Notes: generated by a model not told the origin, from the sequence alone. Shown: positions 45,901 to 57,722, numbered from the stretch's first letter. The stretch is 64,000 nt of DNA from Limnoperna fortunei (GCA_944474755.1 OX104113.1:45386980-45450979); one strand, 5' to 3'. Numbers and translations: made by a program.

Positions 45901-48073
45901 TGGCGTAACACCCTCTACATCAGGCAGTATGTAAATAATCTTAATGTACGAAACAACAAAAAGAGTAGTTAGGGTCTGAATAAAGTGGAAGCTATTTTAT
46001 GTGAGGTCTGGTGGCTGCTTTAGCCCCCAGTGTTTTAGGAGTAAAGCCCTCGTAAAGGGTCCTGGAGGGAGGCGTGGATCCCATTGGAAGCTACAGAGAC
46101 CTTACATTTTCGACATGTAATTATATATTTTTTAAATAAGTGAAAGAAAACCATATTTTGCATAAAAAATACAATTTTCTTAACAACTTTTTATGCAAGC
46201 AGCATACCAAATATGAAATAATATGACAATCTGCTGTATTGGACTGAAAAATGTGTAACAAGGAATCTGCATTTAAACTATTGCCCACTGAGTATACCCC
46301 GCTGTCCCAATAAATTTCAAAATACAGTCAGTCCCACCTGCATTCCGTAAACGTCATGCAGTATTCAAATAGTTATTGATATATATTCCATAACCATATA
46401 AAATTTCAATAATCGTGATTGGGCATTCCATGTAAATTAGATTTTTTTCAATGGGCCATTTTCGCAAAAATGTAATAAAAGGTATAGAACCACTTTACTA
46501 AAAATGACTCTATTTTATACTTTATTCTATGTATAAAATACAAGTAATAAGAAGATTGAATACTTCTGTAAAGTTGTGAAGATCTGTTCAGTACCCAGCA
46601 GCAGTTTAACTTGATTTATTAAATTTGAATATCAATATGTAGTGCAGAGTAAAAAATAAAGGCTATTAAAGCAGGACGAAGAACTTGTGCACGACTTTGT
46701 AATGTGGAAGGTTTAAAACTTGTAAAATAACGATTGTTGATGAACTGGATAGAATATCAGTTTGAAGAACTTGCTGATCGTTTTATGATGTTAATACTGG
46801 TGCTGAGACAAATGTACCATGATTTTTACGTTAAGAAAATAAAATTACGTTTATACTATTCCGGAGCTTGTACGGATAACAATATCTGGCGGAATAATAA
46901 TAATAAGCTATTTAAAAGTTTCCTCCTTTTCTTTCGAGTGTTTTTTTTTCTTTTTTTTTGTTTGTTTTGTTTTGTGTTTTGTGTTTTCATTTGTTTTTTA
47001 CCAAAACGATGTAGAAGCCTTGCCTTCCGTGTTTCCGCCTGGCATTGTCACTGACAACAAAAACAACAACAAAAAACGAACATCCGAAAAAAACATACGA
47101 ATAAATACAAATATTCAACAATCTACAATAGCGTAACTTCTTGTTCTTTTAAACTGTTCAGTGAGTTGAGTTTGTTGTACACTGAAGAGAAAAACAAATA
47201 CCAACAGAAACAACGGTTTGGACTAAAAAAAGCTAATCGAAGATACCGAGGCGTATTCCAGAAACGATACGTCAAGGACTCAAAACCACGATTAAACAAA
47301 AAAGAGAAAAACAACAATACAAAAAGACACAAAAACTAAAACAATAAAAAATTGAGTCCAGTGGACCGGAAGGGTCGGCCACTCTTGTTTCATGCATTAC
47401 ACTAGTCGTATCACTCGGATTACAATTTGGTAATTGGTCATATACGGGAGGGGGGTAGTCATAATACAGTGAGGAGGGAACAAATCCATGGTCATTTGTG
47501 ACAGATATTCCGTAACGGTCAAGTGAGTATTGAGGGCGACCTTGAAGATTTCTAAGTAATAACTTCACTCTTGGCATTATCTGCTGCTTTAAACTGGTCT
47601 GGAAGTAGAGCTCCTCTTAACTGTTCTGTTGTTTAGCTGCCCTAGAGCAGACAGAACTGCGGTCAACTTTCCTATGGCAAAAGTTGTCCTCAACTGTGCC
47701 ATTGTCCGAAATCATTCTAATACTGTAACGATGCCTTTAATCCGTAAGTTCAATTGACGATTGTGCATAACATGATTCCTCAAATTTGTTAGCAAGCCTT
47801 CAAAGTAATTCGAATAAATCACGCTTTAATTGTTTGTTTTTTATCATTTTGACGTAATCTTGCGATCATATAATGTAATATACGATGTGACGTAACTTCA
47901 GCTTAAACAATCGTTCAAAACTTGGTTAAAATATTTACAGCAAAGAATTACACAAATTGTAAATACGTGCGTAGAATGGTTTAAAATGTGTCTGATTTGT
48001 TGACTAATATATAAGTACGAAAATACAACTTACCAAAGGCTATCAAAATTGAACACACTACAATCTTATTCAT
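42912..48073 (-). CDS. Secreted 12-cysteine peptide, Cvsi-like protease inhibitor candidate (gene 1)
   Basis: Three exons, 48034-48073, 44536-44658 and 42912-43039, join through GT/AG sites, both introns in phase 1, giving 96 aa. Exon 1 encodes MNKIVVCSILIAF and most of the signal peptide, which runs to about residue 20 (AAVLVIS). The mature part has two six-cysteine modules: residues 23-50 with spacing C-x5-C-x4-C-x8-C-x4-C-x-C on exon 2, and 56-84 with C-x5-C-x5-C-x8-C-x4-C-x-C on exon 3. The second module carries an HHH just before its fourth cysteine. The tail ends RDVNIDAGDRP. The two-module 12-Cys layout and size resemble the oyster Cvsi family (MEROPS I84), inhibitors of subtilisin-type proteases of parasites; this is from memory of the family, not a search. 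An uncharacterised antimicrobial-type peptide is the alternative. The gene is paired with a paralogue at 54-57 kb. Confidence 0.85.
43410..44290 (+). pseudogene. Penelope-like reverse transcriptase relic inside an intron of cysteine-rich gene 1
   Basis: Plus-strand frames with frameshifts and stops read FPSLYSIPKLHKNP, MWILKNSKHLIDILRS, TDNIIVIFGGHVFQHTVG and INCAPLLADLF, then a degraded active-site region (FRYKGDID where F-R-Y-I-D-D is expected). The order IPKLHKxP, MWILKNSKxLLD, GxxFxQxxGxPxGxNCAPLLADLF, YIDD is that of a reverse transcriptase abundant in bivalve genomes, which I place with Penelope-like elements. It lies antisense to the host gene between exons 3 and 2. Confidence 0.7.
44680..45480. 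other. Intron of cysteine-rich gene 1, nothing recognised
   Basis: AT-rich intronic sequence with no repeat or open frame that I can name. Confidence 0.4.
45815..45927. repeat. Inverted repeat with 38-bp arms
   Basis: Arms 45815-45852 (CTGCCTGTTGTAGAGGGTGT ... CCCAC) and 45890-45927 (GTGAGATACTCTGGCG ... CAGGCAG) match at 36 of 38 positions around a 37-bp loop. Upstream, GATATATCACCC-type text occurs three times at 45580-45630. No TSD was identified. Confidence 0.8.
45930..46900. other. Intron of cysteine-rich gene 1, nothing recognised
   Basis: A short GC-richer patch at 46010-46100 carries no recognisable feature. The frame at 46734-47054 runs into a T-rich tract and is not supported. Confidence 0.4.
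47272..47577 (-). CDS. Unrecognised open frame with a Tyr/Pro-rich patch
   Basis: A 101-codon minus-strand frame, inside intron 1 of cysteine-rich gene 1 and on its strand. It reads MPRVKLLLRNLQGRPQYS, then SSLYYDYPPPVYDQLPNCNP, then a hydrophobic Cys/Phe-rich C-terminus encoded by a T/G-rich low-complexity tract. A minus-strand frame just upstream (about 47700-47590) reads MAQLRTTFAIGKLTAV and then LSALGQLNNRTVKRS before a stop, in another phase. The composition looks coding-like but there is no splice or domain evidence. It could be a mobile-element remnant. Confidence 0.2.
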   Translation of the reverse strand: MPRVKLLLRNLQGRPQYSLDRYGISVTNDHGFVPSSLYYDYPPPVYDQLPNCNPSDTTSVMHETRVADPSGPLDSIFYCFSFCVFLYCCFSLFCLIVVLSP

Positions 48074-48109
48074 AGTTGTCGGTGAAAATTTTATCAACTT
48101 GTGGCTGAC

Positions 48110-49650
48110 AACTCTCAAGATATAGTACTGTCTAATCATCGTTGAGGACCACGTATTTCCGTTATGCCAATAGTCTTTGTGTCACGAAATTCTGAAGAGT
48201 ATTATGAAGTGTATGCATTCATTTTCATAGTTCATAATAACTGGAGATTTAGTTATTCATGCCCCAGATATCACAAAACCTATTAGTTAGAAATTTTCAA
48301 AATGCCTCATGGATTTTGATATCAACTTTTGACTCAACAAGTAAAACATTTCAGTGACATATTTATAGTCATTATCTAAATTTACTGGTATGGATCTTCG
48401 AAATTATTACAATTCTAAGGCTATTATATCCGAAAGGTGTCAATAGTCTTAACCGATTTATGTAGAACGTTTTTAGAATTTTGGTAATACATCATCTTAA
48501 CATTTGGAATTTAACTTTGATATTTTATTATTTTAGTGCCACGGATGAGTATTATAGTAGTAAATTAGTTGCCGACATTTAGTAGTCAGGAACATACTTA
48601 ATGGAGATCTAAGTTTGTAACATTACTTAAAGCTTTGATCATATAAAAAGTATATGTATAATAGAAAGTGTTAACACCTTGCAAGTATTTACCTATTTGC
48701 CAGACCGCATAAATATTTTGGTGTTTTAACAATGGTTAATAAAGTATAAGATTCTTAAGTTTACCTATTTAAAGAATGTAAATTAACTAAAATTTCCGGC
48801 ACAGTTCATTTACAAAACTTCATAATTTAGCTCTTATATTGTGATTCCTGATAACTACGTTTCCAAATGAAAGTACCACGAAATGAAATGATTAGAATAC
48901 CTCTTCATATAACGATACAAGTCTTTGTGGATAACGAAGTCATAGAATGTTTAAAATGCTCACCGAGAAGCTCAGTTAAGAAACTTAAAAATAAGATCTT
49001 TTTTTAAAAACTTAAAAACACAAGTTTTGTTTTATGTTAACTTATTGTATATGAACCACTTCTGTTTTGACCAAACAAGGTCGTCGTATCTCCATCTAAA
49101 CTCTGATTAAAGTGTTATATATAGAATAATGAACGCAGTATAAATTTAACCAATAGCATTAGAAAGCCTAAATCGCACACATGGTTAATGGATGTCTATA
49201 AAATAAAATAGTTCAAGATGGCCAAGCACAACGAACTGATCTTTGTATAACACTTTGATCAATACATTTAGAGGAAAAAATTTCTAAATTTTAGCAAACA
49301 CTAATTGACATTGGCATTTTTTTAGCAATCAAGACGAAATAAGAAATTTATGTAGAGAACCTCAAGAACGTTATCTTGAAAGTTTGGTTTTAATTGGTCA
49401 AAAAGTTTGTTAGGAAAAGATTCAAATGTTAAAGGTTTGAGTACGAATGCAAATCGGACTTTGTCTGGTTAGATAAAAGAGATAAAAATAATAACAAAAG
49501 ACATGATATTTATGAAAGTAATATTAATAATCTTTAATCAATTAAAATATACCAATACCATTATACCAACATCAATATACCAACGTCATTGCCCGTAAAA
49601 TCTTCAATTACAAACAATCATTGCAGGACCTAGACATTTAAACATACCTC
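48110..49650. other. Upstream region of cysteine-rich gene 1
   Basis: AT-rich. No exon or recognisable element. It separates the promoter side of gene 1 from the reverse-transcriptase relic starting at about 49690. Confidence 0.4.
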
Positions 49651-49689
49651 AAGCAACCTACCGAATCACTTGTTCTTATTCTTCTTTCA

Positions 49690-50630
49690 TTTTTCATTCC
49701 CTCTGCTCAATCATGTCATTACTGGTGATCTGAACATCATTGACCACGATAATCTCAGAAAGATTATTTTTCGTGGTCCAAAACTTAGAGAACCTCAAGC
49801 AGTCGACTGGAATTTAAATCTCAAACCTATTATGGATGCAGTTGAACACTATAACAGTGAGTGGATTAAGAGAGAAAGGGGACAAAGCCCAGAACAAGAT
49901 TCACTGTCTTCTATACGACTTCGCATTACGAATCTTAGACATTTCATTAATGACCTTAATCCGTATTCAAAGACGAGGATGCTATGAGGCGCCTCACTTT
50001 ACTACATGACAAATATGTTGTTTTACCTGCAGACAAGGCTTTTAACAACATTGTGTTTGTATCTAAGTCACATTACTACGAATGACTCATTAAATAGCAT
50101 CAATGATAACTCCGGTAATTCCACATACAAACGTACCACATTTGACAAAGATGAAAAATCCTTGCTAACAAAAAGTCCTTAACAAAGATGAAATCCTTGC
50201 TATCAGTAAGTCCTTCATGACTTCTTTCAATATTTATTACGACAAAGAGTCTGATGACAACATACCTGTATTGGATTCCAAAATTACATAACACTCCTTT
50301 CATGGAAAGGTACATAGCAGACTCATCTACGTGCTCTACCAAAGAGTTGTCAAAACGGTTGACTATGATATTGCCTGCAGTAAAAGAAGGACAGCAAAAA
50401 TACTTTTAAACTGTTTAATCATATGTGGATTCTCAACAATTCTAAAGAACTTTTGGACACTTCAAAATCATGATCGATATCTTAAATTTTATCTTTTGAT
50501 TTTTCAACTCTATACCACTTTGCCTCACGAGAAACTAAAATCCCGTCTAAAAGAATTCATTCATAAAGTCTTTGCTTCTACATATACTTACAAATATGTA
50601 GTTTTAAATTACGACAATATATTTTTTATA
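49690..50630 (+). pseudogene. Penelope-like reverse transcriptase relic, 5' portion
   Basis: Reads VITGDLNIIDHDNLRK, FRGPKLREPQAVDWNLNL, SIRLRITNLRHFINDLNPYS, then with breaks LPHEKLKSRLKEF preceded by FDFSTLYTT. DFSxLYTxxPH corresponds to reverse-transcriptase motif A. Numerous frameshifts occur after about 49985. The reading ends at about 50630, where a Tc1/mariner element begins, and related text resumes after it. Confidence 0.75.
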
Positions 50631-50631
50631 A

Positions 50632-51978
50632 TATATATACTCACTGAAAAAAAGAAAGGCAATATACAAAAAATGAAATATAACATTTTGTCAATAAATC
50701 ACACAAAAAATGTCAGTATCTGTTGTGTCCACCATTTGCTTGTAACACAGTCCTTAATCTTCTTTGCATGGATTTAATTAAACGTTGAGTACGAACACTC
50801 CTACTGAAGTGCCTGCTCTAATTGTTGCAGATTTTGCGGCGGGGGTTATCGTTGGCACACGTGCCGATCCAGTTCATCCCACAGACGTTCAATTGGGTTA
50901 AGATCCGGAGATAGTGGTGGCCAACGTATAACATTGACATTCTGTTGCTCTAAAAAAATTTACTATTACACGTGCTGTATGTGGTCGGGCATTGTCGTGT
51001 TGAAACATTTCTTTTTGAATGTCAATTACGGGCAATAAATGCGATCGTATAATTACGTCTCTATACCTAACACCGTTAAGATTGCCTTGGATATGTATCA
51101 GCTGTGTGTTCTTGGTGTAAGAGATAGCGGCCCACATCATAACACTGCCTCTCTTTTCTCTTTCTACAACACAGTTTGAGCAAAACGTTCATTTCGGTGC
51201 CGATACACTCGTATGCGGCCATCTCGCTTTTCAAGCTGAAAACGTGACTCATCGCTGAACCACACTCTTCTCCAGTTCTGTAATTTCCATACACGAACGG
51301 TAGTACACCATCTAACCTTTGCTCGGCGGTGTTGCTACGACGTAAGGTCTTCTTGCACGCAATCCATGAGAGCGTAATAAATAGAGTACTGTCTGTTGTG
51401 AAATACGACGCAACCCAAGGACGTTTACAGCTGTTTCTGTTTCAGCAGTAGTCCTGTTCGTAGATGGAAAAATCTAATGTACCGATCCTTCGCCCGAGTT
51501 GTAACACGCGTAGTCGGTCTGTCGTAGTACCAAGCTGAGTGAAATTGTGCTACGATGAACAAATGTACGTTCTGGCAACAGCATTCTGTGATTCCCCGGC
51601 CTCGATTCGACCGATAGCGATATTCCGGGTAGCAGCATCTAACCTTTCCATAGCTTCACCTCATCTGAATTTTATTTTACTAATGCAGTCAAGAAAAGAA
51701 ATAGCGGGGTTTTATACCGATTGTCTGATTTAAAAAATACCTATGATTTGCACGTGAAATTCGACCCTGTTTTAGCAATGCGTAATTCATAGTGTGTTCC
51801 AGATTTCGACCACAGTCGTTCATGGGTGGATGAACATAAATGCTTTCACCTGTAAACCTTTAATTAAGGAGTAATTACGATGTTGTGTATATATATTTGA
51901 ATATTTATAGGTTATTTGTCCGCAAAAAAAGATTTGAAAAAAAATATCCGATGTTGCGTTTTTTTGAGTGAGTATATA
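50632..51978 (-). mobile_element. Tc1/mariner element, inactivated
   Basis: Inverted ends TATATATACTCACTGAAAAA and (from the right, reverse complement) TATATATACTCACTCAAAAA, beside TA-rich targets, bound about 1.35 kb. On the minus strand the transposase survives in pieces: GTEMNVLLKLCCRKRKE, MMWAAISYTKNTQLIHIQGN, GVRYRDVIIRSHLLP, FQHDNARPHTARVIVNFFRA. 'VRYRDEIL' followed by 'DNARPHTARV' is the Tc1 catalytic-domain signature, with the D of DNARPH a catalytic aspartate. Frameshifts separate the parts, so it is dead. It interrupts a reverse-transcriptase relic. Confidence 0.85.
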
Positions 51979-53070
51979 TATATAATATATAATATTGATG
52001 ACGTCTTTTCAAAAAAGAACTTTCAATATGCTGAGTGGCTTCCGTTAAATTATCCTTCAGAACTGGAAATTAAAGAACCAATAGAAACTCAAATATAACA
52101 CTAAAGGTCATCTTAGCACAAGAGTTTTAGGTTACGACAATTTGTTTATTTTATATAAAAGAACTAAAAAAACAAATTATGATACAGCGAATAACTGGTT
52201 TTTAGAATGCTAGATTTTCATACATATTTATAACGTTTGGAGGATGTGTTTGCCCATCAGGCAATAAGAATTTCAATGAATACAAACTGTGCCAAACTCC
52301 TGTCGATTTGTACCTGTATTTATATGAAACTGAATTCTCCAACGTCTTATTAAAACATGAAGACAACAGAAGCTATGTCCTTTAATTTCACAGTTATATT
52401 GATGATGCCCTTTCAATTTACAACCCTGAATAATCTGAGTGGCTTCCGTTAAATTGTCCTTCAGAACTGGAAATTAAAGAAACACCAGAAACTCGAATAT
52501 GACACCAAATGTCATCTTAGCATAAGAAATAACGACAAACTAGACGATTTTAGTTTCAAAATGATAAATTTTCGTCACTTATGCAGCAAAATTCCAGCTT
52601 CTTCTGCATATTGATCAGGTACGGAATAACTTGCAGAGAGTATACTTATTTTTTGCAAACGTCACCAATTTCTAGAGAGAAAGGGAACGAGACCCAGAAC
52701 TAGATTCACTGTCTAACTGGGTAATAACTATAAGGTCTTGGGTACACTGGATAAACTTCTAAACTAAGGTTACAAGGAAAAACGACTTGTCCGGACCTTT
52801 ATTAAGTTTTACTGTAAATACCGTTTCCTTGCTAAAAAATATTTGAAAAAAATATGCTTGCTGATAGTTTTCCCAATTTTTTATTCAGTATACAGTGGTT
52901 TGGCTGCAATGATTATTGGATGCCCCTATTAACGACAAGTGGTAAACTATACCCATCCAATTTTATTAAAACCGCAACTCGCATACTACAGTAAGGGAAG
53001 CGGTAGGTTTAGCATGCCTAGTTTAACCGACAATATGGTTATCAAATTAAGAATTAAACTATTATAACAA
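51979..53070 (+). pseudogene. Penelope-like reverse transcriptase relics, 3' portions
   Basis: Immediately after the Tc1 element, NIDDVFSKKNFQYAEWLPLN continues into YPSELEIKEPIETQI: the YIDD active-site block and the following region of the relic. A second segment, about 52205-52900, again has HSYIDDALSIYNPE and CPSELEIKETPET, so two copies overlap or abut. Several stops occur. The YIDD motif is the polymerase active site. Confidence 0.7.
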
Positions 53071-53074
53071 ATAA

Positions 53075-54030
53075 ATACATTTTGACTAAATAAAAAATGA
53101 TATCACAATTATGAGTCAATGAGCCCATTTGCTCAGTCATCTTTAGCATTTTTTTGCATACTATCATAAATCACACACATATATACTATTCGATAAGTTC
53201 CTTTGTTAATGATAGACCTGACCATAAGCGACTTAATATGATTTTATGCAACAGTTTTTAAATAGGAATATATAACATCATCTTTATAAATACAAGATTA
53301 AAAGACTATATAGATAATCAATTGCAAATAATGATAAAAATGGACTGAAAATGCACATTTTTCTATGTGCCAATACATCAAATCAAACACGTGGCAAAAT
53401 AAAAACAGAAACATACAATGACAATAACAATCAAGAGAAGAGGAAACAGAAAACTCAACATAAACACAACTAAAAAACTACAGACTGTGGTAAACAAAGT
53501 TTCCTCGAAAATGCGAGTTATTTGTGTTTCATCTATGTCAACTTCTGTGATAAATTCAATAATGATGAGCTTTGTAACAACTGTATTGTGTACCCAATTA
53601 AAACAGTTTTAACATTTAAGTTGTATTCACTGCACATATCCGAAAGTTTCCGTACCGGCAAAAACGTTTGAACACGCCCAAAATAAAAAGAATTACTACA
53701 TTTGTTTTTATCAACAATGACATAAAATGTCACGGCTGTTTTATGTAGGTATTGTAGAAATGTATACTAAGCGGGAGACCACAGCAGATAGTTGATTAAA
53801 CCACTAAAACAGTAATGAGGCGTGCTTGAAATTATCTTATTACATTCCACACGTATGCGCTATACCATTTAAAACCTATTGTAACTGTTTTATACTTTTT
53901 TAACCTTTTTGTCTTGATGTATTGTGTGTGCCACATGTATTCATGAAACTGGGTGTACACATTCATCATTTAAATTGTTAACTTGGCAACAATTTGGGCA
54001 ATGAATAACAAGGCAACCGTACTATATTAC
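53075..54030. other. Gene-free interval downstream of cysteine-rich gene 2
   Basis: AT-rich, with no supported exon. The frames at 53418-53612 and 53533-53733 are mutually antisense, without features. Confidence 0.4.
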
Positions 54031-54043
54031 TTCTTTATCCTTT

Positions 54044-56427
54044 TTATCCTATTGTTTCGCCAGCATCAATTAATCCATCTCTAAGGCAAATACATCTTTG
54101 GTCTACACAATGGTGATGTGCATTTTTGTCGTGACAAACCGCCGCGTTACTGCAGTCGGAAACATCATGGCAAGCTGTCAATAAATGTGAGCAGAAGTTA
54201 ATAGTGTTGTTAAATTATTAATCTACAATATATGTTAATTGTGTTGTTTCACTCATGCTGAAGAATTTATGCTATAGTTTGTTCAATTGTATTCTTTAGC
54301 TCAGCCTTACATAACAGAAAGATTAAGTAAATCGACCCGAGTAAGTTCTGTCATGGCTAATTACCAGTTCTTTTTATAGTCTTTTTTCGTTTTTCCTGAA
54401 AAGGCAGAGTTTAATAAGATCTTTAAGCCTGGTTGCATGAATTTAAACATCGGGCTCGATACCTATGTTGTGTTCAAGTACTTATATAATTTAAAAAACA
54501 CTATGTGTAAGTGAATTGTCAATTCCTTACACCATATGTAAGTGAATTGTCAATTCCTTAAAGTTCTGTACAACTGAACAATGTTAAAACGTTCCATGTT
54601 AATAAAAGTTACATAATGCATGTTCAAACCTTAATTGTCATTTGATAGAACTGTTAGATATATTAATAAAGCATTAATATAATCAATCTGATAAGACAGT
54701 TGAGTAAAGGAAAATATTACTTTTGAAACGAAATGTCTGATTTTAACTTATTTAGTCTAGTAATGAATGAAAAACTAACTTTACGTTGTTGCTAACTGAG
54801 TGAAACGTAAAATCTGACCAATTGAATTCATCAATACAATATTGACAATTCATACAGAGTGGGATTCTCAAAATGCGAGACATTTTTTCAATGTATGCAC
54901 ATCGCGCTTAGCCACCAACGTCTATGTAAGCAGTTTAAGCGTTAGCCAGAAAAGCGATGTTAATACACCGGAAATGGGAAAAAGTCATTGAACACTATAC
55001 AGTGTCAGTGATAACTTTAGTTTAAACAGATGCTTTACTGTAGAAAAACTATTTAGTATAAATTAATTTATAAAACATTTCACGCCGCTCCGTGCTGCGA
55101 CCAGAAAGGATAACCACGATGATGCTATGCTAACATAAGAAGAAACATTATTGCATAAACGAAGGCCATGACAAAAGATATATGTACATGATAAAAATAT
55201 GAAACAGACATAAATATTTATAGTTCTGCTTGTGTTTTCAGTGCTATCTACAGGCTGTAACAAGTTAAAAAAATTATGCTCAACCCAAAATATATGAGTG
55301 GATTTTCTGACATACATACCTATATGTGATAGGCAGCTGCATACTTTATGCTGACATGACACGTGTGTATCGTTTCCAGTGCAAACTGTGTGGGTACAGT
55401 CTGCAAAGGTATCACATTTTTGAGATATCACCAAAACGACTCCTGAAAATGTAAATATGTAGTATGTGTAGCTTTTATTGTAACCAATTTTAGAAATGTA
55501 ATGAACAGTTTTACCAGTTTGGGGTTTCACGGAATGGTCCACACAAGTATGCTGAAAGAACTTTAAAAGGACAATTTATAAATGAATAGTCGGAACGAGA
55601 CATACATTCGTTAAAAGTAGACATGAGAAAAACTGTCATATTTAAAGAGCGAGCGTTTCAAATAGCTTTGCCATTAAAGGGATTTTTGTGGTGGTGATAC
55701 ACTTTTAGTTTCTAATGGAGATTATTGACGATTAAACCAAAGAGAAAAGGCGAAAATAGTTACTAGTAATCGTTATCTTTACATGATGTTTAAAGACAAA
55801 AAAGTATTATCTGTGAGCACTTCATTGACAGCTATCGTCAAAGTACTTATTTGTATCATAATTTTTTCTCACTTAAATGATAGGTATTTTGTTGTTCTAT
55901 CCTATCTGACAAGACTCCTAATTATCAAATATCATTACATAGACGTTTTATAAAGGAACTACAAGTACGTGTTGATGGTTCCCTTAGTCACCCTAAATAC
56001 ACGCCCATTACGTAATCAAAGAAGATACTTGTGAAGCACGAATCATACAGCAGTCTTTGGTATTTGCAATAATGCCAGTTATTGTTAAAAGGGAGATAAC
56101 TTATTCGATAAACATATGTACAAATAATTAATAATATATATTGTATATTGTAAATTATTTTTCTCCTTAATTTCTCGTATAAATCCGTCTTCTTTAAATA
56201 TTTTGTAAAAAGGGAATATTTTAATTATAATTTACAATATACAATATATATTATTAATTATTTGTACATATGTTTATCGAATAAGTTATCTCCCTTTTAA
56301 CAATAACGTAACGTCACGTAAACGTTACCAATAGATTCACAAAAACATTCACCTGAAGTTTGTAATGATACATGAAAGCGCTTGTGAAAATAGAAATGTA
56401 AATTCTGGTTACGTTGGACTTTTTATG

Positions 56428-56505
<78 letters not shown>

Positions 56506-57090
56506 CGCAAACTTAATGTTGTCAAAATTCTGGGTTGTTTTAAACACCAAAATTGTCATGTGTGATCGTTTTTTAAACTAATTTTTGGTATACAAAAGTT
56601 TAGAAATTGTGCTCCGCTACTGGCCGACGTACTACTGTAGTAAATGTGAGGGAGATTTCACGACAAAAGAATGACAAAAAAAACTAACTTATTTCAGCTT
56701 TCGCTATAGTTATAATGGTATGTTAAAGTTGTGGTGACTTTTAAAATGCATGTATCCCAATTAACTTAAACATTACAGACACCACAGATCTGTATTCGTA
56801 TTTAAAAGCAATAACGAAGAACAATTTTATAATAATAAATTTCCTTTCTTTGTAGGCATATTCCTCCTGACCTCATAAAGAGTTTACATCACACACAAAT
56901 ATATGATGTCTAAATAAAGGATAACAGAAACAGAAATGTTTAAGAACGTATTTCATCACCAAATGGTTGGAAAAACTATATACGTTGTATCTGAAATCGA
57001 CACGAAACCTTGTACATGATTAAAAAAAAATTTAAACATCAAAATCTTACCAAAGGCTACCAAAAATAAACACACTGCAATTCTATTCAT
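54044..57090 (-). CDS. Secreted 12-cysteine peptide, Cvsi-like protease inhibitor candidate (gene 2)
   Basis: Exons 57051-57090, 55320-55442 and 54044-54174 give 97 aa. The exon lengths 40 and 123 bp and both phase-1 introns are identical to gene 1; exon 3 is 3 bp longer. The signal peptide begins MNRIAVCLFLVAF and continues GVVLVIS. All twelve mature cysteines are at the same positions as in gene 1 (23, 29, 34, 43, 48, 50, 56, 62, 68, 77, 82, 84). NDTHVSCQH and NAHHHCVD are identical between the two. Substitutions cluster in the inter-cysteine loops (for example CHTYVDCTQTVCGV versus CDTFADCTHTVCTG), and the C-terminus differs (GLIDAGETIG). It lies about 6 kb upstream of gene 1 on the same strand, a tandem paralogue. 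Function is inferred as for gene 1. Confidence 0.88.
54500..54562. repeat. 31-bp tandem doublet in intron 2 of cysteine-rich gene 2
   Basis: GTAAGTGAATTGTCAATTCC, then TTA, occurs at about 54507 and 54538. Confidence 0.7.
56078..56307. mobile_element. Hairpin MITE with 80-bp inverted repeats
   Basis: Arms 56078-56157 and 56228-56307 appear to be exact reverse complements over 80 bp (outer ends GTTATTGTTAAAAGGGAG and CTCCCTTTTAACAATAAC) with a 70-bp centre. No clear TSD. It sits in intron 1 of cysteine-rich gene 2. Such perfect arms imply recent insertion or ongoing arm homogenisation. Confidence 0.85.
56430..56503. repeat. (TA)n microsatellite
   Basis: About 36 uninterrupted TA units, in intron 1 of cysteine-rich gene 2. 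The Ile/Tyr repeat frame across it is meaningless. Confidence 0.97.
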
Positions 57091-57185
57091 TGTTGTCAGT
57101 GAAAATGCTATCGATTTACCCTCTGCGCTGATAAAAGCACTGCTGATAACGACACCTGTCTTATCAGAGATTTTGACCACGATTT
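57091..57185 (-). promoter_or_regulatory. Upstream region of cysteine-rich gene 2 with GATA motifs
   Basis: On the minus strand, within about 80 bp of the ATG: CTGATAAGACAG, CGTTATCAGCAG and TTTATCAGCG, then ATCGATAGCATTTTCACTGA before ACAACAATG. The last block is shared with gene 1 and with the relic exon at 60468. GATA-type sites are known in blood-cell gene control; use here is inference. Confidence 0.4.
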
Positions 57186-57487
57186 CATACAAATATGTTT
57201 TAAAACATTCTTACCAATATTAAAAATATTCTCTAACATGTACACGTTTCTTGTCCTACCTCATTATAAAACCATGGGTAAGTAGAGTATATCATGATTC
57301 TGTTTATAGCATAACAGATTAAATTAGAAATGTGTATATACTGTTTGAACTAGGACTAACTTGGAGCCAACTAAAACGTGGACTGGGAAATATCGTTAAG
57401 CAGCACGTTAATAAACTCACAAAAGTAGAAGACAAACGATAAAAGTGTTAATTTTGAACTTGCTTCAATACGTTTTATAAGCGCTGG

Positions 57488-57722
57488 GACTCTCCGAGAC
57501 CGAGTAGTTAAGGTAATTAATCATCTACTATTCATCAACCAAATGTGTCAACACAGGTTGCGCGTTCGAGCTTTACTGCGGCATGTTGTGCTTGACTCTA
57601 GTTTTAATTTACAACAATTGCTAGTTTTCCTGCCAAAATAAGGATTTGTAAGGGGTTATAAGGCGTCCTCAAATAATAAAAGAATAAACGCCACATTGCT
57701 GAAAACCGCTGAAAGTACTCTT
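57488..57722 (+). mobile_element. tRNA-derived SINE (family 1), old
   Basis: GAGACCGAGTAGTTAAGGTA (A box), GGTTGCGCGTTCGAGC (B box), TGACTCTAGTTTTAATTTAC and TTGCTAGTTTTCCTGCC follow the family-1 order. The 3' end is diverged (CGCTGAAAGTACTC). Confidence 0.7.

Noticed and set aside
50100..50342. 80-codon minus-strand frame
   Set aside because: Antisense to the reverse-transcriptase relic.
56314..56559. 81-codon frame with a YIYI run
   Set aside because: Produced by the (TA)n microsatellite.
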